From Streptomyces sp. SID12488 (lineage in GTDB: Bacteria; Actinomycetota; Actinomycetes; Streptomycetales; Streptomycetaceae), in NCBI RefSeq assembly GCF_010548275.1, contig NZ_JAAGLT010000003.1:390957-454956 (forward strand): a stretch of 64,000 bases of DNA, read 5' to 3'. The notes beneath the pieces were generated by a model. That model was given only the letters and a program-made list of their open reading frames with translations, was not told the DNA's origin and ran no database searches. The translations under genes were made by a program, and so were the position numbers. This document shows, piece by piece, positions 8,582-17,813 of this stretch (the first letter of the stretch is position 1; each line of letters starts with the position of its first letter).

Positions 8582-9611
8582 CGGCTTGGATCTCCTGAAC
8601 GACGACGGCTTGCTCGGCCCCGAACTCACCGTCGGGCAGGGCCTGCGGGTTGTTGACACCCGTGCCGGTCCAGTGGATCTTCCAGGTGATGGTGGCGCGG
8701 AGAGGGTAGGTCCCGTCGCCGGAGGAGCGCAGGTACTTCACTCCACAGGGCGGGGTCTGCTTCGACTTCCCGGCGGCGTAGGGCTCCCCGATCCGCCCGT
8801 TGACGAACGTGCAGACGCCGGACGCGGGGTAGACCTGCGCGTCGGCGGTGCCGGGCTCGATCCTCAGGGAGACGGGCTCGGCGACGGTGGTGGCCTCGAC
8901 ATTGAGAATCGGGACGGACGCGGTCACCGACACCGGCTTGAACTGGGCCGCGTCCAGCCAGGCCCAGGTCGGAAGGTTCACCTTGGTGGCGCCGGCGGGA
9001 GCGAGGGTCACCTTTGTGGAGGGGACGCGGATCTCGGCGTACGCAAGGTCGGCGAGCATCTTCGGTGTGATCGCCTCGGCGATGTCGGCGGGCGGGGCTG
9101 CGCCGGTGTCGACCCAGAAGTAGTCCTTGGTGCAGTCGAGCGCGCCGGGTTCCCCCGCGCGGCCTTCGCTGACGTAAGAACCCCAGAAGTAGCCCTTGCC
9201 TGTCTTGTCCTTGTTGAAGTCCTTGTAGGGCTTGCCATTGACGAACCGGTCCCGCTGCGAGACGTCCCACCCGTTGCCGGTCGAACCGGCATTCCAGACC
9301 GGTTCCCTGGCCTTCTGGAACTGTTCCGGGGTGTACATCGGCGCGTAGTAGCAGGCGGGCGGAGTCCAGTTCGACGCCGAGGTGACACGGCCGGTCGACT
9401 GGCCGTGGCCGTTGTTGTCGCGGTTGAAGATGACTTCACCGGCGGTGGCGGAGATCGTGCCCTTGCCGTCCGTGTTGCCGGAGGGACCCGTGGTGGAACC
9501 CTGCCCGTCACCGGGTCCGTACGCCACAGCTGTGCTCGACAATCCCGCGGCGCACACGACCGCAGTCGCACCCAACGCCACGACCGTGCTCCACCTGCTT
9601 ATGCCGTGCAT
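8571..9611 (-). CDS. Secreted protein of unknown function, coupled to lipoprotein
   Basis: The 346-aa product starts with a signal peptide (residues 1-30, ending near STAVA). The mature part contains several cysteines (PPACYYAP, LDCTKDYFW, GVCTFVNG, PPCGVKYL), aromatic-rich segments, and a C-terminal beta-rich region with TYPLRATITWKIHWTG. ATG 9611 overlaps the 3' end of the upstream lipoprotein gene by 13 bases, so the two are co-translated. I do not recognise a family. It resembles the secreted hypothetical proteins often encoded near RHS/T7-type secretion genes in Streptomyces, and the RHS toxin gene lies about 1 kb away on the other strand. Confidence 0.6.
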   Translation of the reverse strand: MHGISRWSTVVALGATAVVCAAGLSSTAVAYGPGDGQGSTTGPSGNTDGKGTISATAGEVIFNRDNNGHGQSTGRVTSASNWTPPACYYAPMYTPEQFQKAREPVWNAGSTGNGWDVSQRDRFVNGKPYKDFNKDKTGKGYFWGSYVSEGRAGEPGALDCTKDYFWVDTGAAPPADIAEAITPKMLADLAYAEIRVPSTKVTLAPAGATKVNLPTWAWLDAAQFKPVSVTASVPILNVEATTVAEPVSLRIEPGTADAQVYPASGVCTFVNGRIGEPYAAGKSKQTPPCGVKYLRSSGDGTYPLRATITWKIHWTGTGVNNPQALPDGEFGAEQAVVVQEIQAVNR

Positions 9612-10255
9612 GTCTTGTCCCCCCGCTTCGAGACCAGATTGATCGCCTGCCACACGCCCTGCTCGCTCTTCTCCAGGCGTGTGTTGTACAGCACGTACGG
9701 GCTCTCACTCGAAGGCGTTCGGTCGACCTTGTTGGTCTTCCGGTTCTTGTTGAACCCCTTGCTCTCATCGGCGCAGTAGACGACGGACGCCTCTGTCTCG
9801 CCCGACAAGGTGACCTGCGGCGCGTAGTAACGAGTCGTCCCGGTGAAGGACATGTTGGCGTCGATATACGCCTGCACCCACGCGACCGCGTCGCTCAGTG
9901 CCTTGTCCCGGTAGTAGAAGGAAAGGTTCGGCGTACCTGTGTCGCCGCGCACGATGGCGTCGTTCGTCGCATCGATCCGCCCAGCGGTGTCCGCAAGGAC
10001 TGAGTCCTTGGCCGCGTCTCCCGTCTTCCAGCTCTCGAACTTGTCCGTGACATCCGACGGCAGCTCGATCTTCGGCCGGTCGGCGGAGTCGGCCGAGGCG
10101 GACGCCGTCGGCGATGTCGAGGTCTCGCTACCGGTATCGGCCCCGGCGATCTTGTCGTTGTCCTTCGATCCGCTGTCGTCGCCGCCACAGGCAGTCAACA
10201 GCAGGGCCGCGGAGGCGACGAGCGCGGCAGCAACGGGCAAAGAGCGGCGCTTCAA
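9599..10255 (-). CDS. Lipoprotein of unknown function (TTG start)
   Basis: The 218-aa product has a short basic n-region, a hydrophobic stretch and the lipobox LLTAC with the lipidated cysteine at residue 23, followed by a Gly/Asp/Ser/Thr linker. The folded part (about 75-215) has alternating aromatic and polar residues and resembles small SnoaL/NTF2-like lipoproteins, but this is weak. No ATG or GTG gives a proper signal peptide; TTG 10255 does and has GGGGAG about 6 bases upstream. It overlaps the start of the downstream secreted protein gene. Likely a cell-surface protein acting with that product. Confidence 0.65.
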   Translation of the reverse strand: MKRRSLPVAAALVASAALLLTACGGDDSGSKDNDKIAGADTGSETSTSPTASASADSADRPKIELPSDVTDKFESWKTGDAAKDSVLADTAGRIDATNDAIVRGDTGTPNLSFYYRDKALSDAVAWVQAYIDANMSFTGTTRYYAPQVTLSGETEASVVYCADESKGFNKNRKTNKVDRTPSSESPYVLYNTRLEKSEQGVWQAINLVSKRGDKTCTA

Positions 10256-10583
10256 GGTGGACTCCCCGTGAGACAGAAGTGCTGGCAAACTCAAGACGGT
10301 ATCGGTGGGCCCGGTGGTTCCGCCAGGCAACCAAGGTTGCACTGTGGCAACGGCAAAGGACTGATCGCCGTACATGCCCCTTCGGCTCGATGGTCAGGCC
10401 CCGCATCTGACACCTCCACAAGTGGACGTGATCTTCACCTCCCTCTGCGCCGCACAGCATGACCCACACCGCTTCTGATCAGTTCCTTGCCCCTTCCGAA
10501 CTTCCCGTCGAATACCCGTGCGCAGTAAGTTCGCGTGTGCGTACGACTGTTGTCGTTTAGGTTCGGGTGACGGGGGTTGCGGG
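10256..10583. other. Intergenic promoter region between lipoprotein and RHS toxin
   Basis: No coding pattern is convincing in either direction across these 328 bases. The region must hold two divergent promoters. A stretch near 10550 (TTGTCGTTTAGGTTCGGGTG) is moderately A/T-rich and could include the RHS promoter, but no confident -35/-10 pair can be assigned. Confidence 0.4.
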
Positions 10584-13500
10584 ATGGCGGGGTACCGGCC
10601 GGCTGACTGGCATGTGCTGGACCTGGACAAGGACCCGACGCCGGGTGATCCGGACCGTGTGCGTCAACTGGCTCGTACGTTGCATGAGTTCGCGGATGAT
10701 GTCGCGGACGGGTTGCGGTTGATCAAGGGGATGGCGTCGGAGAACGAGACGCTGGAGTGGGCGGGGAAGACCGCTGAGGTGTTCCAGGACGAGTTCTCGG
10801 ACGTACCCAAGAATCTGAAGAAGCTGAAGAGGTCGTACGACCTGTGCGGTGACGCGCTGGTGGATTACTGGCCGAAGTTGGAGCGGGCGCAGGCGCTGGC
10901 CGACAAGGCGCTCGCCAAGGGCCGGGAGGCACAGGCCGACCTGTCCTCGGCCAAGTCCCGTCTCTCCTCCGCCGATTCGTGGATGACGCGGGCGGCCAAG
11001 GAGTCCGACAAGTACAAGGACGATCCGACGGGCAGTAAGGCCGCGGAGAAGCCGGACGAGGCGAAGGTCCGGGCCGCCACCCGCGACGCGCAACATGCCA
11101 AGTCGGCCCAGAGCAGCGCGCAGTCGGATGTGGACGGCGCGCAGTCCGCCCTGGACGCGGCGAAGAAGATGGCCGAGGACGCGCGCAGGATGCGTGAGGA
11201 CGCGGCGGGTGAGGCGAAGCGGAGGATCGACGAGGCGTCGGACGCCGGTATTCAGAACCGGAGTTGGTGGGAGGACGTCGGGGACTGGTTCACCGACAAC
11301 TGGGACACCATCGTCGCGGTCTGCAAGATCGTCGTCGCTGTGGTCGGGGTTGTGGCGATGATCATCGGGGGGCCGATTCTCGGTGCGATCGTGCTGATCG
11401 CGGCCCTGATCGTGCTGGCGGACACGCTCTACAAGTATTCCAAGGGGCAGGCGTCTCTATGGGACGTGGGCCTCGCGGCGCTGGACTGCATACCGGGCAT
11501 GAAGGGACTGACCACGCTCGGAGGTCTCGCCAAGGGAATGAAGGCGTTCGGCAAACTCGGCCTCAAAGGCATGGCTCTGGGCGTGCGAGGGCTGGGCAAG
11601 GGTGCGAAGGGCGCGCTCGCGGAGGGCGCCAAAGGTGCCTACAACCGGCTCAAATCCAAGATCTTCGCATGTGGCGACCCAGTCGATGTCGCAACTGGTG
11701 CGATGTATCTTCAGCAGACCGACATCGAGCTGCCCGGCGTACTGCCTCTCAACTTTGTCCGCCGAACCGCCTCGAACTATCGCAGCGGCTGGTGGTTCGG
11801 ACCGTCCTGGTCCTCCACGCTCGACCAACGGCTTGAGACGGACGAGGAGAACGCCGTCTTCGTCACCGATGACGGCATGCTCCTCGCCTACCGGCGCCCA
11901 TCAGCGCCGGGAACCCCCGTGTTCCCGGCGCAAGGACCTCGTTGGCCGTTGACGCTGCTCGACGGCGGCGGCTACCGGATCCACGACCCTGACTCAGGAC
12001 ACACGCGTGAATTCGCCGCCCCAGCCGATGGCCTGGCACTCCTGCGGAGCATCACGGACCGGAACGGCAACGTCATCGCCTTCGACCACGGGGCGGACGG
12101 AACGCCACTCGCAATACGGCATTCTGCGGGACACCGGCTCGCCTTCACCGTCGACGAGGGCAGAGTCACGGCACTGCGGCTGGTCGGCGCCGGCCAGGAC
12201 GGAGCCGACGTCACCATCAGGCGCTTCGCGTACACGGACGGCCAACTCACGGACGTCGTCGGATCATCCGGTGTGCCCCTGCGCCTCAGGTACGACGAAC
12301 GGTTGCGAGTCACGTCCTGGACGGACACCAACGGCAGCTCGTACAGCTATGAGTACGACGATCAGGACCGATGCACGGCTCAGGGCGGAGAAGCGGGCCT
12401 TCTCGCCTTCACGTTCGCCTACGACGGTGCCGACGCGCACTGGCCTGACCACCGTGTCACCACAGTGACGAGCCCGTCCGGAGCAGTGAGCCGATACGTC
12501 GTCAACCCCGACTGCCAAGTGGTGGCGGAGGCGGATCCCCTGGGCGGCCTCACCAGGATGGCGTACGACGCCGACCATCATCTCCTGTCGCGTACCGACC
12601 CGCTCGGGCGTACGACGAGCGTGGTGAACGACGACCAGGGCCGTCCCGTGGCCGTCGTGCGCCCCGACGGCGCGCGCACTGAGTACACGTACAACGAACT
12701 CGGTCTCCTCAGCGACATCACCCTGCCTGACCACAACACGGTGCGCTGCCAATACGACGAGCGAGGGAACCGCACCTCGATCGTCGACGCGGACGGCGCC
12801 GTGTTCCGGTACGCCTACTCGGCGACGGGGCACATGCGCGGGCTCACCGACCCGCTCGGACACCTCACCACGGTCCGCACCGACCCGGCCGGGCTCCCCG
12901 TTGAGATCGCGGATCCGCTCGGCGGAGTCGTCCGCCATGAACGGGACGCCTTCGGCCGCACCATTCGGCTGACGGATCAACTGGAAAACGTCACTCGCCT
13001 CGAATGGTCCACGGAAGGCAGGCTCACACGCCAGACCGACGCGGACGGGAGCGAGATATGGGAGTACGACGGAGAAGGCAACTGCAGACAGCACCGGGAC
13101 GCCGCCGGTCACGTCAGCACCTATGAGTACGGCCAATTCGACCTGCTGACGGCGCGGACGGATCCCACGGGAGCCCGCTTCACCTATACCTACGACACTG
13201 ATCTGCGTCTCACCAAGGTCACCGCGCCCACAGGCGAAACGTGGCGGTACGAGTACGACGCCGCCGGACGAATGGTGTCCGAAACAGACTTCGGTGGCAT
13301 CACCACGGCTTACGCCTATGACCTCGCGGGGCAGCTCGTCGCTCGCACGAATGCTCTCGGGCAGGTCGTGCACAGTGACCACGACGTTCTGGGACGGATG
13401 ATCCGTAAGCGAGCGGACGGGACGACCACGGAATTCCGCTACGACCTCTGCGGGCGCCTCATGGAGGCGACCGGCCCGGATGCGACGATCAGTGTGACCC

Positions 13501-15176
13501 GAGACCGCGCAGGCCGGCTCCTGGCGGAGACAACGAACGGCCGGAGTCTTGCCCACACCTACGACCCGGCCGGGCGCCGCCGTACACGGACGACCCCCAG
13601 TGGCGCGGAGAGCTGCTGGAGCTATGACACGGCTGGCAGCGCCGTCGAACTCGTCAGCTCCGGCCACACCATCCGGTTCGACCGCGACCACGCAGGCCAG
13701 GAAATCAGCCGCCGCATCGGTGAGAGCACGATCGTCTCGCATACGTACGACCCGCTCGGACGCGTCACCTCCCAGTCCCTCGTCCAGGACGGACACACGA
13801 GAAGCCTGCGCCGGTACAACTACCGACCCGATGGCCACCTGGCGGGAGTCGAGCGCCTCCACGGTGTGCCGAGCCGTTACGAGTTGGACCCGCTCGGACG
13901 GATTACGGCGGCCACTGGCCCGCAGGGTTCCGAGCGATACGACTACGACTCCCACGGCAATCAGACCGAGGCGTCGTGGCCCTCCGCATTCCCCGGGCAA
14001 GAAGCCCTGGGGGAGCGAACGCATCGAGGGCTGCGCCTGGAACGCGCCGGAGCGATGCGATACGAATACGACGCGCAGGGCCGCGTCACCCTCCGTCAGA
14101 AAACGCGACTGTCACGCAAGCCGGACACCTGGCGCTACGAGTGGGACGCGGAAGACAGGCTGACGGCGGCCACGACTCCGGACGGTACCCGGTGGACGTA
14201 CCGTTACGACCCGCTCGGGCGCCGTATCGCCAAGGAACGGCACGCCGCTGAACACGCGAGTGTCGCCGAATGCACGGAGTTCGTCTGGGACGGCACCACC
14301 TTGTGCGAACAGACGACCACGTCCGTTCAGCAGCCCGACCCTGTCACGCTGACCTGGGACCACCAGGGCATGCATCCCATTACACAGACGGAGCGAATAA
14401 CCGACGCGGGTGCACCGCAAGAAGAGCAGGACGAGATCGACCGTCGCTTCTTCAGCATCGTCACCGATCTCGTCGGAACCCCCACCGAGTTGGTGGACGA
14501 GGAGGGGGACACCGCCTGGTACGCGCAGTCCACCGTGTGGGGTACGACGGTCTGGAACCGTTCTGCCAGGGCGTACACCCCGTTGCGCTTCCCCGGCCAG
14601 TATTTCGACCAGGAAACGGGTCTGCACTACAACCTGTTCCGGCACTACGATCCCGAAACGGCCCGCTACCTGACACGTGATCCGCTGGGTCTGGCAGCCG
14701 GGCCCAACCCCGTCACCTACGTGCACAACCCGCTCACTTGGGCCGACCCGCTGGGGTTGACCCCCTGTGAGGATGCGGCCAAGCAGGCCGCCGCGCGCAA
14801 CGAGACGGTGTTGGGCAAGGAGATACCCACACGTTCAGAAGGCTCGGTGGGCAGCGCCACGAGCCACGACTACAAGAAGACGTTCTTCGCTGCGCATCCG
14901 GAGCTCCAAGGGAAAGTTGTCGTACACCACGCAATTGAGCAGCAAACCCTCAAGCGTTACCCCGGCCTTTTCTCTGCGGATGAGATGCACTCTCTGGAGA
15001 ATCTTCGCGGAATCCCCAAGGGAGATATCAACAGCAGGGTCCATCTCAGTCAGATTCGCATCGAATGGAATCAGTTCTACAACAGTCACCCGAATCCCAC
15101 AAGGCAGGAGGTTCTTGATCAAGTCACGCGTGTCGATGATATGCTTGGCAACTGGTTCAACCCGCGCGCCCGATAG
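10584..15176 (+). CDS. WXG/RHS-repeat polymorphic toxin with HNH-like nuclease tip
   Basis: The 1530-aa protein is modular. Residues 1-230 are an alpha-helical WXG100-like, T7SS-type secretion region beginning PADWHVLDLDKDPTPGDPD. Residues about 242-285 are strongly hydrophobic. A DUF6531-type entry domain starts near 363 (CGDPVDVATGAMYL). RHS/YD repeats fill about 570-1370 and end with the RHS core RYLTRDPLGLAAGPNPVTYV and ADPLGL. The tip (1393-1530) holds HH at 1448-1449, N1473, N1483 and H1487, the spacing of an HNH/Endonuclease VII-type metal site, so it is probably a DNase or RNase toxin. ATG 10584 starts the conserved PADW region. The downstream SUKH gene is the likely immunity partner. 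Tip activity is inferred. Confidence 0.88.
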   Translation: MAGYRPADWHVLDLDKDPTPGDPDRVRQLARTLHEFADDVADGLRLIKGMASENETLEWAGKTAEVFQDEFSDVPKNLKKLKRSYDLCGDALVDYWPKLERAQALADKALAKGREAQADLSSAKSRLSSADSWMTRAAKESDKYKDDPTGSKAAEKPDEAKVRAATRDAQHAKSAQSSAQSDVDGAQSALDAAKKMAEDARRMREDAAGEAKRRIDEASDAGIQNRSWWEDVGDWFTDNWDTIVAVCKIVVAVVGVVAMIIGGPILGAIVLIAALIVLADTLYKYSKGQASLWDVGLAALDCIPGMKGLTTLGGLAKGMKAFGKLGLKGMALGVRGLGKGAKGALAEGAKGAYNRLKSKIFACGDPVDVATGAMYLQQTDIELPGVLPLNFVRRTASNYRSGWWFGPSWSSTLDQRLETDEENAVFVTDDGMLLAYRRPSAPGTPVFPAQGPRWPLTLLDGGGYRIHDPDSGHTREFAAPADGLALLRSITDRNGNVIAFDHGADGTPLAIRHSAGHRLAFTVDEGRVTALRLVGAGQDGADVTIRRFAYTDGQLTDVVGSSGVPLRLRYDERLRVTSWTDTNGSSYSYEYDDQDRCTAQGGEAGLLAFTFAYDGADAHWPDHRVTTVTSPSGAVSRYVVNPDCQVVAEADPLGGLTRMAYDADHHLLSRTDPLGRTTSVVNDDQGRPVAVVRPDGARTEYTYNELGLLSDITLPDHNTVRCQYDERGNRTSIVDADGAVFRYAYSATGHMRGLTDPLGHLTTVRTDPAGLPVEIADPLGGVVRHERDAFGRTIRLTDQLENVTRLEWSTEGRLTRQTDADGSEIWEYDGEGNCRQHRDAAGHVSTYEYGQFDLLTARTDPTGARFTYTYDTDLRLTKVTAPTGETWRYEYDAAGRMVSETDFGGITTAYAYDLAGQLVARTNALGQVVHSDHDVLGRMIRKRADGTTTEFRYDLCGRLMEATGPDATISVTRDRAGRLLAETTNGRSLAHTYDPAGRRRTRTTPSGAESCWSYDTAGSAVELVSSGHTIRFDRDHAGQEISRRIGESTIVSHTYDPLGRVTSQSLVQDGHTRSLRRYNYRPDGHLAGVERLHGVPSRYELDPLGRITAATGPQGSERYDYDSHGNQTEASWPSAFPGQEALGERTHRGLRLERAGAMRYEYDAQGRVTLRQKTRLSRKPDTWRYEWDAEDRLTAATTPDGTRWTYRYDPLGRRIAKERHAAEHASVAECTEFVWDGTTLCEQTTTSVQQPDPVTLTWDHQGMHPITQTERITDAGAPQEEQDEIDRRFFSIVTDLVGTPTELVDEEGDTAWYAQSTVWGTTVWNRSARAYTPLRFPGQYFDQETGLHYNLFRHYDPETARYLTRDPLGLAAGPNPVTYVHNPLTWADPLGLTPCEDAAKQAAARNETVLGKEIPTRSEGSVGSATSHDYKKTFFAAHPELQGKVVVHHAIEQQTLKRYPGLFSADEMHSLENLRGIPKGDINSRVHLSQIRIEWNQFYNSHPNPTRQEVLDQVTRVDDMLGNWFNPRAR

Positions 15177-15211
15177 TGGCGTTCGCGTAAGCAGGGAGAT
15201 GAGTCCAAGAA

Positions 15212-15643
15212 ATGTGGCGTGAGATTGTCGAAGAGTTCACATCTGCGGAGCCGCGCGATCCCGCAGAACCAGGCGCTGTCGACCGCATCGAAGAGGCCCT
15301 CGGGCAGTCACTTCCCGAAGACCTCCGCAGCTTCCTGCTGGAGACAGACGGATTGGGCGGAGCGTACGGCACCGACGTCGTCTGGCCTGCCGAGCGCATC
15401 CTGAACGACAATCTCCACTTCCGGAACGACACACAGTTCCAGCAGCTATACATGCCTTTCGACTCGCTCATCTTCTTCGGCGACAACGGCGGGGGAGACC
15501 AGTTCGCCTTCGTGCGGAAACCGGAACGAGACGATGTGTTTGTCTGGGACCACGAAACGGACGGCCGCAACTTTGTTTCCGCCGGCCTGGGAAGCTACTT
15601 GCGCAGCGCGCTGGGGAGCGGCGGGGAAGACTGGTACCGATAA
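15212..15643 (+). CDS. SMI1/KNR4 (SUKH) family immunity protein
   Basis: The 143-aa product has the SUKH-1 pattern: an N-terminal helix, the signature AVDRIEEALGQSLPEDLRSFLLETDG (about 24-49), a central IFFGDNGGGDQFAF strand pair and a C-terminal helix. SUKH proteins are the most common immunity proteins for nuclease polymorphic toxins. The gene starts 35 bases after the RHS toxin stop, which is the classic toxin-immunity arrangement, and it should bind and block the HNH-like tip in the producing cell. Confidence 0.88.
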   Translation: MWREIVEEFTSAEPRDPAEPGAVDRIEEALGQSLPEDLRSFLLETDGLGGAYGTDVVWPAERILNDNLHFRNDTQFQQLYMPFDSLIFFGDNGGGDQFAFVRKPERDDVFVWDHETDGRNFVSAGLGSYLRSALGSGGEDWYR

Positions 15644-15672
15644 TTTTTTCCCGGGACATTCGCACCGTAGTG

Positions 15673-16395
15673 ATGGGCTTCCGTAGCGCGGAGCCGCTTC
15701 CCGGTCTGCCCGACAGTTGGCACTGGTCGCCGGCTCCCGGAATCGACTTCGTGGGGGCGCTGTCCGCCGACGGTAAGCGGCTGCTCCAACTGAGCGGCCG
15801 CAATTCCTACGACCGGAACCTCGCCGTAAGCACCCTCCGTTTCGCCCGGGACCACGAGGACGCGCTCTTCGCCCGTAATCCCTTTCTGGGCTCGCGCGAC
15901 GGCTTCGAACCGCCGGCCGGCCATCGCTTTGACGCGGTCGTGGGTATCGCGCCCGAGGTCCACCGCTTCTACCGCGTGGAGAACCCGGACCTGACCCAGC
16001 ACGTCCGGCTGACCTTTCCGGCGTACTCCTGCGAGTTCTCCGGCGACGAAACGCTGGACGAGGCCGTCACCAGGTACCGCATGCTGCGCCTGAACCATCT
16101 CGGCCGCGAACCTCTCCCCTTCCTGAAGATGCGGTACGCCAACACGCGGACCCGCGGCAAGAGCACAAATCCGGGACGGGGCTTCACAGAGCCGGTGCGG
16201 CTCGTGGAGGAGCTTCGGCTGATGGAGGACGGAACCGGCAGCTTCGTCGAGTTCGAGAACCGGCACGGCGATGTATGGCGTGCCGAATGGCACGGCGCCT
16301 GGTTCGTCGCCGAGTGGAACACCCGGAACGGCACACCGCGGGAGACTGGGCTCGACGAACTTGTCGAGTTCGCCACCGCGAAACTGTACGTGTGA
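15673..16395 (+). CDS. Unknown protein in the immunity gene array
   Basis: This 240-aa product follows the SUKH gene by about 30 bases on the same strand. It has no signal peptide or membrane segment and no motif I recognise. The C-terminal half (TGSFVEFENRHGDVWRAEW, then GAWFVAEWN) is a beta-meander with conserved-looking tryptophans, as seen in several Imm families. ATG 15673 is taken, with GTG 15670 directly before it; neither has a clear ribosome site. From its place between known immunity genes it may be an immunity protein or a regulator of the array. Confidence 0.6.
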   Translation: MGFRSAEPLPGLPDSWHWSPAPGIDFVGALSADGKRLLQLSGRNSYDRNLAVSTLRFARDHEDALFARNPFLGSRDGFEPPAGHRFDAVVGIAPEVHRFYRVENPDLTQHVRLTFPAYSCEFSGDETLDEAVTRYRMLRLNHLGREPLPFLKMRYANTRTRGKSTNPGRGFTEPVRLVEELRLMEDGTGSFVEFENRHGDVWRAEWHGAWFVAEWNTRNGTPRETGLDELVEFATAKLYV

Positions 16396-16449
16396 GAGAC
16401 CGGCGCCCCTGCCGGTGGAGGGATGAAGCGCTTCCCGAAGGGGATCAGC

Positions 16450-16785
16450 GTGCGGCTTCTGCGGATTCTGGCTGAGGAGTTCCTCATCGAACTTGATGGG
16501 GAGATGCTCGACTATTTCCGTGAGATCGCCGAGGAGATGGTCAGCCGGTTCGGAATCTCCAGAGCGGAAGCCGTGGCCCGGATCAACTCGACGTACGAGG
16601 GAGCTCAGACCGATCCGTACCCCGACCTTATGTGTCATGAGATGCCGGAGTACTGGGCTTACGGCCTTTACTTCGAGTCACGGGAGGGTCAGTTGCCGTA
16701 CGGCGCGCCTGGCGAAGACCTCTCCGAGTGGGAAGTGAGGCCGGCTCCTCCCGCGCACTCACTATTTTGGACGATCAGAACGTGA
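16450..16785 (+). CDS. Small unknown protein in the immunity array
   Basis: The 111-aa product is mostly helical at its N-terminus (RLLRILAEEFLIELDGEML, YFREIAEEMVSRFGISRAEA) and carries HEMPEYWAYGLYFES in the second half. GTG 16450 is preferred because AAGGGGA lies 6 bases upstream; ATG 16423 is in frame but its GGAGG touches the start codon. Streptomyces genomes hold many such single-domain hypothetical proteins; I cannot name the family. Context suggests immunity function. Confidence 0.6.
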   Translation: MRLLRILAEEFLIELDGEMLDYFREIAEEMVSRFGISRAEAVARINSTYEGAQTDPYPDLMCHEMPEYWAYGLYFESREGQLPYGAPGEDLSEWEVRPAPPAHSLFWTIRT

Positions 16786-16834
16786 TCCGCAGCAGCTCCC
16801 GCTGCTGCGTAACAGCTACGGGCGAAGGTCGAAT

Positions 16835-17335
16835 ATGACGACCGTTGGGAGTTTTCTTGTGAATCCAGAAACACTCCATTCGCTCTATAGCCACGTCCCG
16901 GATCTCGTTGACGTCAGGATCAGATCGATCAATCTGAACTGGCGCGGGCCCACGGTAACGCTCCGCGTCGACCTGCCCTCCTTTCCCGGTTCGGCACCAC
17001 AGGAGTGGACCGACGCGGGTATGGACACGGTGCAGTGCCAACTTCAGTTCCTGGCAGTGGAGAACATCTCCCTCATCGACTGGGATCCGCCATCCGTCGG
17101 CTGCGTCGAGATGTCGTCATGGGGCAGGCAGAGTCGTATGCGGGTGGTCGCCGACGGTCGAGGGGTAGCGCTCCGATTCGACTGCAGTGAGTCCGTGCGC
17201 GTTGGCCACGTGAGCGCATTCCGAATTCACGCCGATGGATCGGACAACGGACCGCATCTCTTCGTGAGTAAGATAGACGCCCGACGGCACAACTTCCTTC
17301 CCCCGACCGATGAGAAGACGTTCTATGAGCGCTGA
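16835..17335 (+). CDS. Imm50-type immunity protein, first tandem copy
   Basis: The 166-aa product matches the layout I know for Imm50: LVNPETLHSLYSHVPDLVDV, then GPTVTLRVDLPSFP, a DTVQCQLQFLAVENISLIDW core and a C-terminal SAFRIHA strand. Imm50 proteins are predicted immunity proteins in polymorphic toxin loci. The next gene encodes a second, diverged copy and overlaps this one by 11 bases. It is not the closest gene to the present toxin tip, so it probably protects against a different toxin carried by other strains or lost from this locus. Confidence 0.72.
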   Translation: MTTVGSFLVNPETLHSLYSHVPDLVDVRIRSINLNWRGPTVTLRVDLPSFPGSAPQEWTDAGMDTVQCQLQFLAVENISLIDWDPPSVGCVEMSSWGRQSRMRVVADGRGVALRFDCSESVRVGHVSAFRIHADGSDNGPHLFVSKIDARRHNFLPPTDEKTFYER

Positions 17336-17732
17336 CTGGTCGCGGCTCCTTGCATCTTCCGAATACCTGGGGGAGCTGTACGACGGCGCCCCTCCCCCGA
17401 CTGGCGCGTGCGACCTCTTTTACGTGCACATCGACGAACGGGAGGACTCGGTGACTCTGGGTTTCGATAGCAGGGTCTTCCCGGTGAATCTGCTCCCGGA
17501 GTGGAGGGGAAAGAACTTCAATGCCTTCGAGTTCCACCTGTTCTTCACGGGGGTGACCGGTCTACGGGTCACGGGCTGGGGGGCTTCTGAAGCCAAGGTG
17601 ATCGATCTGACCGTCCGCGATCGAGGACACCTCGATGTGGCCCTCGGCTCCGAGGCTTCCGGTATTGCGTTCCGTGCCGCTGTGGTCCGGCTGGCCAGAG
17701 CACGTGCCTATCTCGCTACGGGCAACCTCTGA
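17325..17732 (+). CDS. Imm50-type immunity protein, second tandem copy
   Basis: The 135-aa product follows the same scheme as the preceding gene: WSRLLASSEYLGELYDGAPP, FYVHIDEREDSVTLGFD, NAFEFHLFFTGVTGLRVTGW and a final helix-poor tail. Pairwise identity to the first copy is low by eye, so the duplication is old or the two were gained separately. ATG 17325 lies within the end of the first copy, giving an 11-base overlap and translational coupling; ATG 17310 is a possible longer start. Confidence 0.7.
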   Translation: MSADWSRLLASSEYLGELYDGAPPPTGACDLFYVHIDEREDSVTLGFDSRVFPVNLLPEWRGKNFNAFEFHLFFTGVTGLRVTGWGASEAKVIDLTVRDRGHLDVALGSEASGIAFRAAVVRLARARAYLATGNL

Positions 17733-17813
17733 AATCGAGGGAAAGTACCCATGGTGGCGGCAACGGGCCGCGCAGGTCCGCTGTCGCCGCTCGGCTCGCC
17801 CGAAGGCGAGATG

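Noticed and set aside
12264..14024. A 586-aa open frame antisense to the RHS repeats
   Set aside because: It mirrors the repetitive RHS coding sequence and has no ribosome site or family motif.
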